Shown: positions 20,318-31,702 of the stretch, piece by piece
Layout: the number at the start of each line of letters is the position of its first letter
Position numbering within the stretch: position 1 is the first letter of the stretch
Assembly (NCBI GenBank): GCA_033064195.1
Contig: JARBJD010000254.1
Coordinates: 1-64,000 of the forward strand
Source: Blattamonas nauphoetae
Lineage: Eukaryota > Preaxostyla > Oxymonadida
Length of the DNA stretch: 64,000 nucleotides
Direction: 5' to 3'
Notes under the pieces: model-generated
The model's database searches: none
What the model saw: the letters and a program-made list of their open reading frames with translations, nothing else
What the model was told of the DNA's origin: nothing
Program-made: the position numbers and the translations under genes

Positions 20318-21107
20318 ATGGGTCTTTCCTTTTCCTCATTGTTCAAATCGAAACCACATTCACAACAAACACTCTCCGAACCGACCCTGAATGAGATTGG
20401 ACCAGCAGAACCACTCACATTGCATCCACTCCTGTTCACACCTAGATCTTATTTTGCATTTGATAACACCACAATCTCTCGTTTAAGCAAACACTTCGAT
20501 TCTTAAAGATATCTCAACAACTGCAATGTTCTCCTGAAAACTCCTGTCACACAGGGAATATTCTCAGTCACCGTCATCGTTCTCTCCCTTTCCAACATCG
20601 TTTGTTTGTCTGTTTTCTTCATCATGGCCGTCAGATCATGCTGGAGTTGTCAGAATGGGTCTCTTCGACTCAACTGCCGTTGTCCACAAATTGAGTGATG
20701 CCCTTGGCTCTGAAGTGGAGGGTGTGCTTTCCTCGTTTTTATTTCTTCAGATTCTCTTTCTTTGGAGACTGATTCTTGTTGGCTCGCTCTCAACACCCCA
20801 TCCACGCGACACCAGTCTCGACACGAATATTACTTCTCCGAATTGAGAGAAGGGGATTGTGTGCGGATGGAGGTGGACATGGATTCCAAACCTCGAACAG
20901 TCCACTTCTTTGTGAATGGTCAAAATGGCCGCTCTTTCGTGTCTAGTCTATCACCATCTGTCAGAATTTGTGTCTGCACTCCTTTCTTCCTTCTTTTTGT
21001 AGTTCACTGTTGAGGGTCAAGAAACATCTTTCAGAATCGACAGAATCGCAGAACAGCAAAGTCCAACACCGATCACCCCAGAAATGACAGAAATCAAATG
21101 GGAATGA
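20318..21107 (+). pseudogene. SPRY-domain gene copy B
   Basis: Four exons as in copies C and D. Opening exon MGLSFSSLFKSKPHSQ ... LLFTPRSYFAFDNTTISR corresponds to LFTDPSHFIINGTSITRSE of copy D. Then GVVRMGLFDSTAVVHKL, GDCVRMEVDMDSKPRTVHFF and GQETSFRIDRIAEQQSPTPI before a TGA. Introns at 20,722-20,750 (29 nt) and 20,972-21,002 (31 nt) sit at the conserved places and phases. One in-frame TAA in the first exon (KHFDS stop) makes it probably dead; the remaining SPRY core is clean. SPRY domains usually bind short peptides. Confidence 0.7.
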
Positions 21108-21739
21108 TGCGTGTATCAGCACAGAGAAGATTTCTGTGGTCTTTTAGAAGACATCAGACTTTGAATCGGACAACACACAAACAACGACATCTGTCTCGTC
21201 ATGTCTCAGCAAAACTGTTGTCTCGTGGAAGATTGCGCACGAGAATGAGATTGAGCAGCTTGACGAGGGATTGCACCGTGTGAGTGAGGAGATCTGTCAA
21301 AGTTTCAAGACAACAACGTGACAATGACCGATCTCTCTACTCTCCCTTCTGATTGATGGATACAACTTTGTGTGTGCTGTTTATATCGTTTTTGTCATCG
21401 ATTTCTCGATTCAGCACTTTCATGTGTCATTCCTGCCTTTCTTCATCATTTCTCTCCGATTCTTCTTTTCCATCAGATTCGAATGATTTGGCAGTGATTT
21501 CGCCACACGTGTCCATTTTCGGTCGATTGAGGTGACAGAGATGACATGGAAGGTGAGAGAACAGATTGTGTGAAGGATTCAGAAAGAGTGGAACAGTGCT
21601 CACGTGGACGAAGTGTCAAGTGGAGATTGCAGCTCGGAAGTGTGGGAGTGTCATTTGGGAGCACTTTCAAGCCGACGGTTTTGACGACATGACCGACATG
21701 CGATGGGTAGGCATCACTCTGACATCGCGTCCATCTCGG
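21108..21739 (+). other. Spacer between SPRY copies B and C with a duplicated segment
   Basis: No intact gene. Near 21,190-21,290 lies a piece encoding KIAHENEIEQLDEGLHRVSE, a short coiled coil, that recurs diverged at about 22,550-22,650 downstream of copy C (NEIEQLEEGLC). The shared downstream segment shows that the SPRY copies spread by duplication of a unit larger than the gene. Confidence 0.5.
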
Positions 21740-22492
21740 ACGACACCAACGACTCACCTGCTCTTCACCCAAAAATTGCTATCTTGCTTTCATTGTGCAT
21801 TCATCGATCATTACTCGCTCTTCAGTTGCCATCACATGGCTGGAATGTTCCGACATCAGCTCCCTTCTCCTCCAAACTCCAATCTCAAAAGGAATAACGT
21901 CAGTCACTATCACGATTCTCTGTCTTCCCAAAATCAATAGTTTGTCTTTTGTCTTCTCCATCACCATCAGATAAAGTTGGAGGAATCCGATTTGGTCTCA
22001 TCGATTCTTCCGCCCCAATCCCCAAATTAGGTGAACTCATTGGATTAGATGTTAAGGATGTGTTTCCCTCTCTGTTTATCTCTTCAGATTCTCTCTCTCA
22101 ATTCCGCAATTGGGTTGCTCACTTTCAACACTCCATCAACGCGGTACCAACCTCGAGATGTCCCATATAGCCCACACTTTGAGGAAGGAGATTGTGGGCG
22201 GGTGGAGGTGGACATGGACTCCAAACCTTGAACTGTCCGATTCTTCGAGAATGGCCGATCTGGACCGTATCTTGTGTTTATTCTTCCACGATCTGTCAGA
22301 ATTGGGGTTTGCTTCTCTTGTTTCATCAATATGTTTGTTCAGTTCGCTGCTTCTGTTCAAGGATCGTCCTTCCGAATTGACCCGATCACACGACTGACAC
22401 AACCATCGCCAATCCCACCTGGAATGAAAGAAATCGATTGGGAAAGAAGTCATCCTCCTGAAGATCCGTACGGACCGTTGCAGTATGGGTGA
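21740..22492 (+). pseudogene. SPRY-domain gene copy C
   Basis: Recognisable from LLFTQKLLSC near 21,760 on. Exon pieces: GITSVTITILCLPKIN, then GGIRFGLIDSSAPIPKLGE, then GLLTFNTPSTRYQPRD ... EEGDCGRVEVDMDSKP, then GSSFRIDPITRLTQPSPIPP and EDPYGPLQYG stop. Introns 21,940-21,970 (31 nt, phase 1), 22,060-22,087 (28 nt) and 22,307-22,342 (36 nt). A TGA replaces the Arg codon after DSKP, and the first exon has frame trouble, so a decayed copy. Confidence 0.7.
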
Positions 22493-23251
22493 TGCAGTGG
22501 GGCTTCAGAACTTGCATGGCTCAAATGCACGCCCAGAAGGAACATCGTTCTTTCTCAGCAAAACTGCTCTTTCATGAAGGATTGAGCCCAGAATGAGATC
22601 GAGCAGCTTGAAGAGGGATTGTGCAGTGCGAGTGGAAACTGTTTTCACAAGCCATGAACGTCTGAAACCAAATTTTCATTCCGCAGCAGACCACAATCGT
22701 CACTTTCTGTTATTTGTGTGTGTGATTGTCCTTCCCTTCATCTCCACATCGAGAAGCTGCCCCGCTTTCTTCAACAATCTCGGATCTTCGCTTAAAACCC
22801 TCGCCCACTCTTTCACTCCGAATGGGGCGAACAGCAAGGATGATGCGATATCTCCACGCTTTTTTGGGATGCTGGATCAAACAGCACGTGTTGGCCTCAG
22901 CTGAACAAGAATTGGAACACGGCGTCGAAACAAAAATCAACCGAACTCTCATTGCCGTTCACCAGCTCCCCTATTTCAGCTCTCTCTCGAATGTTTCTCG
23001 TTTTCTGGTCAGTGATGCAGAACAGTGCTCTGAAAGCAAATACTAGGATCATATCGCGTTAATTCCTCTGTTTTTCGTTTCTCGTCATTTTTTTTCCGAA
23101 ATGTGTTAATAATGGACTTCAATCCATCCCTCACAGAAACAATTCCTCATTATATCCATTGACTGTCCTCAAATTGGCGAATATCGTTCGATGGTTTTTT
23201 AAGTCTCCATTCATGGGGTGGATCAACCTTTTCTCTTTAACAGCCGACATC
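22493..23251. other. Intergenic spacer, no gene supported
   Basis: Contains the diverged coiled-coil scrap at about 22,550-22,650 shared with the spacer after copy B. Otherwise only short open stretches with no family signal. An 80- to 106-codon open pair around 22,710-23,046 shows no motif and is not called. Confidence 0.4.
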
Positions 23252-23641
23252 ATGGCTGAAGTTAGTCAATCATCATTCCATGCATCCCTTCTATCAACAT
23301 TCTCAGATGAAACTGAACCGAAAGTTTCTGAAAGTTCGTTGCTCTCATCGTTTTACATTCTTTCTGATTTCGAAGGAACCCATCAAGTACCAACCCAACT
23401 CATGGCCTTTCCTCAACTGCTCTTCACGGATCCTGCCCATTTCACAATCGATTGCTCCACAATCACTCATTCAGCAATTCACCTTCCTTCGAAACAATGT
23501 AACGACGCCAGCTCCATTGTCTTGGGAGACCCTATCACCAAAAGAACTGCGTCAGTCACTATGACGATTCACACTCTTCCCATCCCCAGTATTGTCTTGT
23601 TTTCTTCGTCATTGTTCTCAGACACATTTTCTTTTCATTGA
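23252..23641 (+). pseudogene. N-terminal fragment of a SPRY-family gene
   Basis: Starts MAEVSQSSFHASLLST and carries QLLFTDPAHFTIDCSTITHS and GDPITKRTASVTMTIHTLP, the same first-exon blocks as copy D (LFTDPSHFIINGTSITRSE; DPIDNGIVSITLAL). It then stops; the SPRY core is absent before copy D begins 125 bp later. A fifth, truncated member of the array. Confidence 0.65.
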
Positions 23642-23766
23642 TCAACCTCTGTTCTTTCACGTGAGATTTACTCTCCTTCTGTGAACTCGAGAAGAAATGG
23701 AGCCCACTTTAGTCATGAAAGTGGATCAGATGGGCATGATCGTCATCCTCTCAACAATCTGAATCC

Positions 23767-24663
23767 ATGACGCTCTCCTCAGCTGGCACTGAATCTTACA
23801 ACCATCTTGTGTCGTCTGTCGATTCGGAGAGACTGAACAACCTCTCCCCATCGTTACATCCAAACTCAATGTCTAAATCGAGATCTGTTGCCACTGCTTC
23901 CGTTCCATCCCCTCTTGTCACTCTCCCGCCTCTTCTATTCACCGACCCATCCCATTTCATCATCAATGGCACTTCTATCACTCGTTCGGAAGTAGATCTG
24001 GGTATTTTTGGATTCGCTCGCCACAGCTCAGCACTTCTTCGAGATCCGATCGACAATGGGATTGTGTCAATCACATTAGCCCTTCTCTCTCTAATCAACA
24101 TTAATGGTTTCTTATTTATCTTCCCCATCGTCTTCAGACCAAGCTGGTGGAATAAGATTTGGTCTTCTCAAGTCGATAGCTCCTGTCCCCAAATTGGGTG
24201 AATTCATTGGATATGAAGTGAAGGGTGTGTTTCACTCATTTTCATCTCTCCAGATTCTCACTCTCTTCATCGACTGGTCTTCTCATTTGCAACTCGCCAT
24301 CCACCAAACACTCACCTCAATATGAATACTGCCACTCTCAATTGAGAGATGGGGATTGTGTGCGGATGGAGGTGGACATGGACTCAACATCTCGAACAGT
24401 CCAATTATTTGTGAATGGCCGATCTGGCCGCTCTTTCGTGTCTGGTCTTCCCCCATCAGTCAGAATCGGAGTGTGATCCTCATTCTTCTCTACCTTCCCA
24501 GTTCTCTGTTTTTGCTCAAGAAACATCGTTCAGAATCGACAGAATCGTCAAACAAACGCAACCAACTCCAATACTTCAATACATACCAGAACTCGTGTGG
24601 AAATTAGACAAAAACTTGGATGTTCAATCTGACTGCGTCTTGTGTTCTTCCACAGAAGCATAA
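23767..24663 (+). pseudogene. SPRY-domain gene copy D, most complete
   Basis: Start MTLSSAGTESYNHLV; first exon holds LFTDPSHFIINGTSITRSE. Introns: 24,107-24,137 (31 nt, phase 1), about 24,225-24,253 (29 nt), 24,471-24,501 (31 nt, phase 0). Core: GGIRFGLLKSIAPVPKLGEF, then GLLICNSPSTKHSPQYEY, GDCVRMEVDMDSTSRTVQLF, SGRSFVSGLPPSVRIG, QETSFRIDRIVKQTQPTPI. No internal stop is seen, but the frames on either side of the second intron differ by one base, so either the splice site is atypical or there is an indel. The tail after PTPI differs from the other copies. Possibly still expressed. Confidence 0.65.
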
Positions 24664-25800
24664 TCTGTTGTCGATGCCCGTGCATGCACTCCAACGCCAT
24701 CTGCCTCAATCGTCCGCGATGTCCAATCCTGACGCTCTCCATAATTCTCCACACCCTCTCGACACTCCCCTTTTCATGGTGATGCACAAATGATTTATTC
24801 ACTTGATGCAACAGGTGTGAATGGGATGAAACGAATAACAAACGTGGAATTCGGACCAACGAGGGACATCTTGCTGGTCATCTAATCCGCCGCACAACAT
24901 CATTTCGGTAGATTGGTCTACACCACTGCGTTTGCATGAAAGGCATCATTCTGCTCTCCCAACAAAAAGAGCGATCAACAACATCTCGCAACAAGTCCCT
25001 TCGCATTGCCAATCTCAGATGATTATGTGCTGATCCATCGACAAGACAGCATTCGTTGCACTTTCCTCGTTGGAATCGTCGCCCATTTCTGCGACAAAGC
25101 AAGGACAGACCGCGAAATTATCGTCGATGCTTGAAGTCAATGAAGATGTGCGGGTCTCCTGCAAATGAAGTGGAACATGCAACAATGTCTGGCAAGGGGC
25201 TGATGGACGTACTTAGTCCTCGCAAACACGGGAAAACCACGATGGACGATTGGCACAAACCGACTCTGAACAATCCTGACAACGGCATTTAGCCATCTAT
25301 TTCGAGTCTTTCTGTGTTTGTGGGAGAGCTGCGGTTCCGAATCATAAAGTAAGATGTTTTTTATGGCTTGATTACAGAGCAGAAGAAGCGAAACGAATAT
25401 TGCTGTTTCTGTGGTCACCAGAATCTGAACAGAGAACTGGACATAGGACAGCACGATATATTGCCTCCTTTTCCGTTTTTCCATCTCATTTATCGCGCAC
25501 AAGCCAAAGAGTATTGTTTTAGAAACCAAGAAGTGAAGTGTCGTGTAGTGAAGAAGAGACAGCCACGTAATGATCTGAATGAGAAAGAATGTGATCAATC
25601 ATTTCGTGCCATGAGAGAATAGTGCAATGGAAGGTTATTACCTTTTCATGACACTTTTTTAATAAATGTGGGTAGATCGATCACATAGTTTCCATACAGA
25701 CATGAATCAACTTTGAAATACTCTTAAATTGAATGAATCGTGCAATCTCTTGGTGATGGCATGATTTGAGATCAGGAGATCTCACTCTGAAAAAATGATC
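24664..25800. other. Degenerate region, coding-like scraps only
   Basis: Plus-strand scraps read like protein in alternating frames (DATGVNGMKRITNVEFGPTR near 24,810; DDYVLIHRQDSIRCTFLVGI near 25,020; DREIIVDA), with stops between them. The order of scraps is suggestive of a decayed globular domain, perhaps the myosin-I tail homology type, but too weak to name. A short basic open frame 25,056-25,292 overlaps it. Nothing else recognised. Confidence 0.3.
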
Positions 25801-25805
25801 CTTTT

Positions 25806-27452
25806 TTACGACTTCAAAAATTCTGACCCAAATGATGATGTGCGACGTGCTCGTTCACACGGCGGCAATCTAGGATGCGCCGCCAGGAGCCGTCCTTCTT
25901 CCGTATGACGAAGGTCGCGTTCCAGCATTTCACGTCTTCTCTTTCCACTTCTTGAATGATGCCCTCTTTTAATTCCATCCCTATCGTTTCCTTCAGTCCA
26001 ATCTTCTCCGCCTTCGCAAGGTTCAACTCGAAGGGGTGCCCAATAGTTGCCGGCGGGCCCCTCGAGTTCCATTCGATCCTCCATCCGTCTCTCATGTCCT
26101 CTCCCATCCCAAATCTCACCCAGCTCTCCCAATGCCGACCGACATTTCCCCCAATTCCACCTTCCTGATCTATCTTCGCTGTTGGAGGGACTGGACCGTC
26201 CTCCTTCGGTTCGTGCCCATCTAATACTGCGAACGGCGCTGGAATTGTGGCGTTGGCTGTGGTTGGAAGCCTTTGGCCTCGAACGATTTTGATGGGAGGC
26301 CTGCTGCCCGAACTGACGACCTGGCGACGTTGGGCGAGCGTATCGTTGACCAGCCTGGGTTGGAACCGGTTGGTTGAACTGTCTTTCCCTCTGAGCCCCC
26401 GAGAAGGAATTGTGTTGAAAGTAACGCCCCTGGTTGGGGCCCCTGCGAAAAAACGTCTGCCTCCTTGCGAGGTCTCGTCTTTTTGTTTCCTCCTGGAGGG
26501 ATACCAGCATCGCCCTTTGTTTCGACAGCGAATCCGCCTTCCTCCGATCAAGCAAAGGTCTCGCGTGGACCTTCAGGATATGCGAGATACGCGCTCTGTT
26601 GAGCCGGTGGGCAAGCTCACCCGCTTTTTGAGTCATGAGATGTAACGACCGCCTGTCGTTACCATCTGTCTCCGGCCTGGACAAGGCTCCCAGCCCCATC
26701 GTGATGAGATGATTCGTCTCTATTTCAATTCTTAGAAGAGTCGAATTGAGGGGCGCGAGACGTTGATCAAACCCCTCTTCTGCGATCAGATCCGGGTAGC
26801 CGTCGTACAGATCCTTGGCTTCCTTCACACGTTCTCGAACCTCATCTTCATCGCTAGAATCCCATTCAAAGTCAGGGAGCCGATCAATCATATCCAGCTG
26901 CTTCTCTTCTGCGCTTTCGTCTAATACCCGATCCTCCTCCATATCTTGGTCTTCATCTTGTCTCCCAGCCGTTGGACGAAGAATACTTCGTGGCTGAACG
27001 TCAGCAGTGTCCCACTGCAAAGTTGCCGCGTGCTGCAAATTCTGAAACATCGGCGGAGTTACTCGGCCTATGGAGCCCGAAGGTGCCGGGGACATCGATC
27101 GTCGGAATGTAGTGGTCGGTGGTGGTTGTCGAGCCGGATAAAGTAGAGATCCTGCCATCGGCCAAGTTGTTTCTGGTGGAGCAAGCCCGAGCCATTCGTT
27201 CGAGTTTTGTTGCGTCAGAAGGTCTACCTCGTTGACCAGACCTCTGCAGATGTGGAATAGAGCTCCAAGGATCCTCTCTGATCCCTCGGGGACCCGGAAA
27301 TGTTCGTATTCGAGGAGTTTTCCGTCGTCATTCATTTGCATCGCTTGCAAGGCATAAGCCCATTCTGTCCGCATATTGAACATCCTTTGAACACTTTGGT
27401 GTAAAAGAGTGGCATCTGGAGGCCATGAAATCACCCTAGGAGATGGTATCAT
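25806..27452 (-). mobile_element. Truncated DIRS-like retroelement: gag-like gene and start of RT (fossil)
   Basis: A 548-codon minus-strand frame: acidic middle (DEDQDMEEDRVLDESAEEK), then an Arg/Gln-rich, Gly-rich tail (FFRRGPNQGRYFQHNSF) as in nucleocapsid-like proteins of DIRS elements. Overlapping it downstream is the start of a reverse transcriptase (MELKEGIIQEVE ... NATFVIRKKDGSWRRILDCR). The rest of the RT, the RNase H and the tyrosine recombinase are absent, and no inverted repeat was found at its edges. A 5'-end fragment of a second DIRS-like family member, different from the one at 44,291-49,043. Confidence 0.75.
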
Positions 27453-28197
27453 CGAGAAAACTATGTTGACTACAATTCAAGGAGTAACAAAGGGATGATC
27501 ACTTCACGAGAAGAGATAGGAGATAATTAGAAGAATAACCTCATTAATTAGCTTAATTTGACTCAATTCACAGGAAATATACTCAATCTATCTTCATCTC
27601 GAGTGGAGGAAGCCATAACTCGTCGATCACTGGAGAGTGATCGAAACAACTTTAATGTTTTTTTTAAAATGAAAAAAGTTCACAAATGATGTATTTCGGG
27701 ATGATAGAGGAAAAATTATGATTTTGATGATACTCCTCTTCGTGGATACCTCGAACCCACGCATCCCTTTTTTCATTGAGAATCGCTCATTTCACTGGAA
27801 TCGCTTTTCGGGGAGAAGACAGTGATGTTGGCTTGGGTCGGCATGTCCTCCTCCAAAACCCGTGTCCTATCGTAGGACACGGGTTTTGGCGCTAATTAGG
27901 CGATGAGAGGGTTCTGTTCAAAAAAGTATGTAGATGACGTGATACGATGTGTAGCATGATTCCAACAGCACAAAATGCAGTTCTACGTTCATTTTTTTCG
28001 AATCAGAAGCTTAAAGGATGAATCAAGTTCGATCAGGTCAATTTCCTTTTTTGATGGTTCGATCAACACTAAACTTTCAAAACGTTCTCTCCTGATCACC
28101 TTTAAAACAAAACTGAGCAACTTGAACGGCATAAATGTGGTTCTAATAAATGTGAGATCACCTACACACCAGATTAGCCGAAGGAGAGTTGTAAACT
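27453..28197. other. Non-coding stretch with a perfect hairpin
   Basis: No gene supported. Holds a perfect 17-bp inverted repeat, arms 27,853-27,869 and 27,873-27,889 (CCAAAACCCGTGTCCTA and its complement) with a 3-base loop, and the left member of a long-distance inverted repeat at 27,826-27,849. The hairpin could be a terminator-like or transposon-end structure. Confidence 0.5.
27826..27849 (+). repeat. Left arm of a distant 24-nt inverted repeat
   Basis: TGTTGGCTTGGGTC followed by GGCATGTCCT; its complement with one mismatch lies at 31,358-31,381. Both arms sit beside clusters of TAGGACA-type units. They may be ends of a ~3.5 kb element that encloses the coiled-coil gene. Confidence 0.5.
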
Positions 28198-28575
28198 CGT
28201 AGTTCGCTTCTCTGCTGCCACTTCATTCGTGAATCTCTGATAGCATTGGTTGTCTGTTATATCCCTCGCCGCTTGTCGTGTGGGTTCATCTTCTTTGTGT
28301 GTCAGTTCGTCACCAAAGGCGGGTTCATCTTGTCTCTGTTTCTCAGCTTCTTCCTTCTCTGAGCGTATTGGTGTGCACGGTGGTGCTGATGTGTGCGACT
28401 ACAACGAGCGCTTTAGGAACAGGAAGAGACACACGACGCGACACATTCCGGATCACTGTCTGAGGAGGAAGGGCTGCTAGAACAAGAATCGTGAGAGGAA
28501 ATGTTCCTTCTTCTTTTCCTCTGTCGATCTCGGCCGTCCTCGTGCCTGTTTCACTCGACGTAGCTTGTCATGTTT

Positions 28576-30003
28576 CTACGAGACACACAATACATCCGGA
28601 TCGACTGTGTCCTCGTTCAATGTCTGCTCTCCTCCATCCTCCACCATGAACTCCTTCTGTTGTTGAGTCTGTTGCTTCTCTTCTCGAGTTGAAACCACCA
28701 CAACTGGATCCAGAACGGTGATTGTGGGCTTGGTTTGAGTCGTCTGAGAGAGAGACCGGCTCGCCGTTGATTCGCATCGTCCCTCGTTGTTTGTGAGGAG
28801 TGGTGTTCTGTGATAGAAGAGAAAGAAAGAAAAAATGATGAAGAAATGAGAGATCACACCTCCATCCCCTTCTTCTTCATCCTCGTCCTGTCTCGCCTTC
28901 TTCCTCTCTTCTTCTCGCTCTCTCTTCTTCTCTTCAATTTGCATTCGAAGCTCCTCCCTGAATTCCAACGATTGTCTCTTCCGAATCTCGCTCTTCTCTC
29001 CCATCCCTCTTTCTCTACATCCTATCTCCTTCACCATCCCTCCCATCTCTTCCACTTCCCTTTCCTCGTTCCCCACTTCTTGCTTCTTCCGTTTCAGCTC
29101 GCCTTCACGTGGCAATCACGTGATCTTCCCGTTTCGTCTTTTCAGCGGTGTTGTTCCCCCTTTCCGTCCGCACAGGTTGTAATTCCGTGCCGACTCTTCC
29201 ATTCTTCGCTCTTCTTCGCGAATCCGGGCTTTCTCTATCACAATCATCCGTTTTCGAGTTGCCGCTTGATCTCGACGCTCATCTCGACAATTCGACTTCT
29301 TGCTCCAATTTCTTCATGTTTCCACTTGGAACATTATCTGTGACACGTTCAACAGCATCAGTGACCATTTCTCTCTTCTCCATCGGCACAGTTAGATGTC
29401 TGATGTCAGGTCCCTCTTTGTGAGGTTGTCTATCCTGCTGGGGGATTCTGTCAGCAGGTACTGTGTTCAATTGGGATTTTTCATGAGCTGGATGATTGTT
29501 GATTGTGGACTGACGACCAGAAGGTACATATTTTGCGATGACGATCCGACCATTCTCGTCTCTCAATTGTGCTCCTCCTCCGCCTAGTCCAATAGGAAAA
29601 TAGTCTAAAGTTGGTTGTTGAGAGTACTCTTGTTTCCGCTGTTCCCTCCTTTTCCGCTCTCGTTCCCATTTTTCTCGCATTTTGTTTCCGAAGTTCAGCT
29701 GTAGATTCATCCTTGTTTAAAACGCACATACTCATGCTGCCATATAATTGCTGAATCTGGTAGTCAATATCCGATGATTCCATCTGGCGCAGGAGAGCAA
29801 CTGTCGGTGTTAATCCGCAATGGAGAATGTGGCTCGACAGATCCTTGGATTTCCGACTCCGAATTGGGCGCATGTATCAGAGCCATCTCCGTATTGGTTT
29901 GATATTGGAGGAGGCGTCCTTGATTTGTTTGCCGACCGGCCGGGAGGATCCATTTTGGGATCGGTCTCACGTGCATTTCAGTTCTGCGTGATTTGGCTTT
30001 CAT
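28576..30003 (-). CDS. Coiled-coil protein gene, possibly CSPP1-like
   Basis: Minus-strand exons read: MESSDIDYQIQQLYGSMS near 29,780-29,730; after a probable 25-nt intron, LNFGNKMREKWERERKRREQ; then PIGLGGGGAQLRDENGRIVI; a linker; a second charged coil REELRMQIEEKKREREEERK near 28,950; and an acidic tail ending in DTVDPDVLCVS. The GGGG-A-x-LRD-x-x-G block recalls the repeated motif of centrosome/spindle-pole protein CSPP1, from memory and weak. Exon edges are not all resolved: a 50-odd nt pyrimidine-rich intron near 28,810-28,860 is likely but its phase does not close. Role, if real, would be cytoskeletal. Confidence 0.45.
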
Positions 30004-31211
30004 CCAGGCTCAGTTTGAATTTGATACACATCTGTCGTTTGTCTCTCATCTGCATCTTTCTCTTCTCTCACGCTGTCCGTTCTTATATCGGTTTTTGACC
30101 CTTCGTTTTCGTGTTGATCGATTTGCGAGATTCAGGGATGATATCTTGACTATATCTGAAGATATCCAAACACAAAATGATTCTTGATATGAGTTCAGAT
30201 GGATGAACGAAACTAAAGAACGGGAGAGGTTGATGTTTTGTTGAGATAAAGTTTGGAGATGGACATACTGTTTGACATGATCTGAAATCGAAATATGAAA
30301 GGACTTCACCAATTTGAGTGTGTTGCTTCATTCGAAACGTCAAAAACTGCGTTGCATGATAAGTTCAGAGTGAAAAGGCAACCCTTTCAAAGGAAGTGGT
30401 TTCAAATGAAGAGTTCCAGTTGTTTCCTTGACACTGAAACGAGAGAACGAGACATTGATCAAAAGAACGGTCGATACAATTGTCGCGACATGGAATCACT
30501 GAGTGTCCTGATGTCAACACAATCAGCTCATTTTTCTTGTCGATCAAGAGTTCAATTTCGAAGACATAGAAGAGATCTAGATCAAGAGGATGACTACAAC
30601 ATGAAAAATGGATACTGGTACATAGTTGAGTGGACATATCACATGATCCTCAGGATTTCAAGCTTGTGTGATGAAGATGAGTACTATTCGCATTGATATT
30701 TGAGAAGAAGAGAAAGAAGAGAATAGAAAACAATGTAAGAGCAGACTACTGTCGTTATCTCCTTAAATAGTCTTTCAGTTAGACATGTTCAACGGTCAGA
30801 TCGATCGAGCGATCCAAAGTCTAAAATAGAGGAGAGTGATCATTAAGAGTAAAATGAATAGAAAAGATCATGCAGGGCATCTATGTAACTCAGTCTCCGG
30901 AGACAAAAGAGCCAAATAGCAGAGTTGAGGTGCGTTTGAGAAAAATGATGGTTTGATAGGACAGATCGGGCCACCATAGGACACGATAGGACAGGACAGG
31001 ACAATTGTCCTCCCTCGATTTTATTGTGAAATTCTGACGCAAGTATTGTGAATGTCTCAAAAAGCTTTCATGTCCTATGGTTTGAGCCCGATTTAGGATT
31101 GTCCTATGATTGTCCTATGGTGGGCGGATCGACCGCTTTTGGACAACTTTCCCGATTATCATCAAAATAGTGTGAAAAAAACAGTATTGAAATGATTTTA
31201 AAATAAAAAAT
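30004..31211. other. Non-coding stretch with GGACA-rich palindrome
   Basis: No gene supported; a 133-codon frame at 30,295-30,696 has no motif. Between about 30,952 and 31,127 there is an imperfect palindrome: ATCGGGCCACCATAGGACA on the left and its partner CCTATGGT...GCCCGAT on the right, both in clusters of TAGGACA units. It looks like a small inverted-repeat element or array. Confidence 0.45.
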
Positions 31212-31628
31212 GTGATTAATTCACTCATCTTTCTCCTCATTTTTCATTTTTGCTTTTCACAGACAGACGAAGCAGGAAACTGGTTCAATTCCTGTCATCA
31301 GCACTTTTATCCAAATTGTCCTCCTCTTTTTGGCTGTCCTGTAGGACAGGACAGGCAGGACATGCGGACCCAAGCCAACAGTGATGGAAGTGAACAAATG
31401 GAAGGAGAGTCAGAAATGAAGGACTCCGAAGAATTCGATCTTGATCAATTCAGCCCATTCAGCTCTGGGTCAAATTTAGTCGGTGACTTTCGTGCCGATG
31501 ATCTCAGAGACAACGATGCCTGTGAATGCGACAGTCACAACGACGTGTTTGATTTCGACCAGCTCATCGAACTCGACGACGAAGACGATGAAACACGAAG
31601 TTGTTCGGCCATTTCCGTTTTCTTTTGA
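31212..31628 (+). CDS. Acidic open frame, unrecognised
   Basis: 138 codons, preceded by a pyrimidine tract ending CACAG that looks like an intron acceptor at about 31,260, so the true exon may begin with TDEAGNWFNSCH. The second half is very acidic (DFDQLIELDDEDDETRS). The right arm of the 24-nt inverted repeat (31,358-31,381) lies inside it, which argues that it may be transposon-derived rather than a conserved gene. Confidence 0.25.
   Translation: MINSLIFLLIFHFCFSQTDEAGNWFNSCHQHFYPNCPPLFGCPVGQDRQDMRTQANSDGSEQMEGESEMKDSEEFDLDQFSPFSSGSNLVGDFRADDLRDNDACECDSHNDVFDFDQLIELDDEDDETRSCSAISVFF
31358..31381 (+). repeat. Right arm of the distant 24-nt inverted repeat
   Basis: AGGACATGCGGACCCAAGCC and following bases, complementary with one mismatch to 27,826-27,849. 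Preceded by GTCCTGTAGGAC, a short palindrome also echoed at the left arm. Confidence 0.5.
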
Positions 31629-31702
31629 GTTTTCTAGCAAATATTCCGCTTCCGTATTCATTTACATTCGCAACCAACTCCTTTTCAGAGTCTTTCATCA
31701 TG

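Noticed and set aside
27731-27775. Minus-strand GGGTTCGAGG with flanking CGTGG/CCACG, like a tRNA T-arm
   Set aside because: Loop is too long (11 bases) and no A box, anticodon arm or acceptor stem pairs upstream.
30295-30696. 133-codon plus frame
   Set aside because: No domain, no start context, no intron logic; flanked by repeats.
31212-31628. Front exon of the DDE transposase-like gene
   Set aside because: That gene has its own ATG at 32,228 and the 600 bp between hold transposon remnants and repeats.
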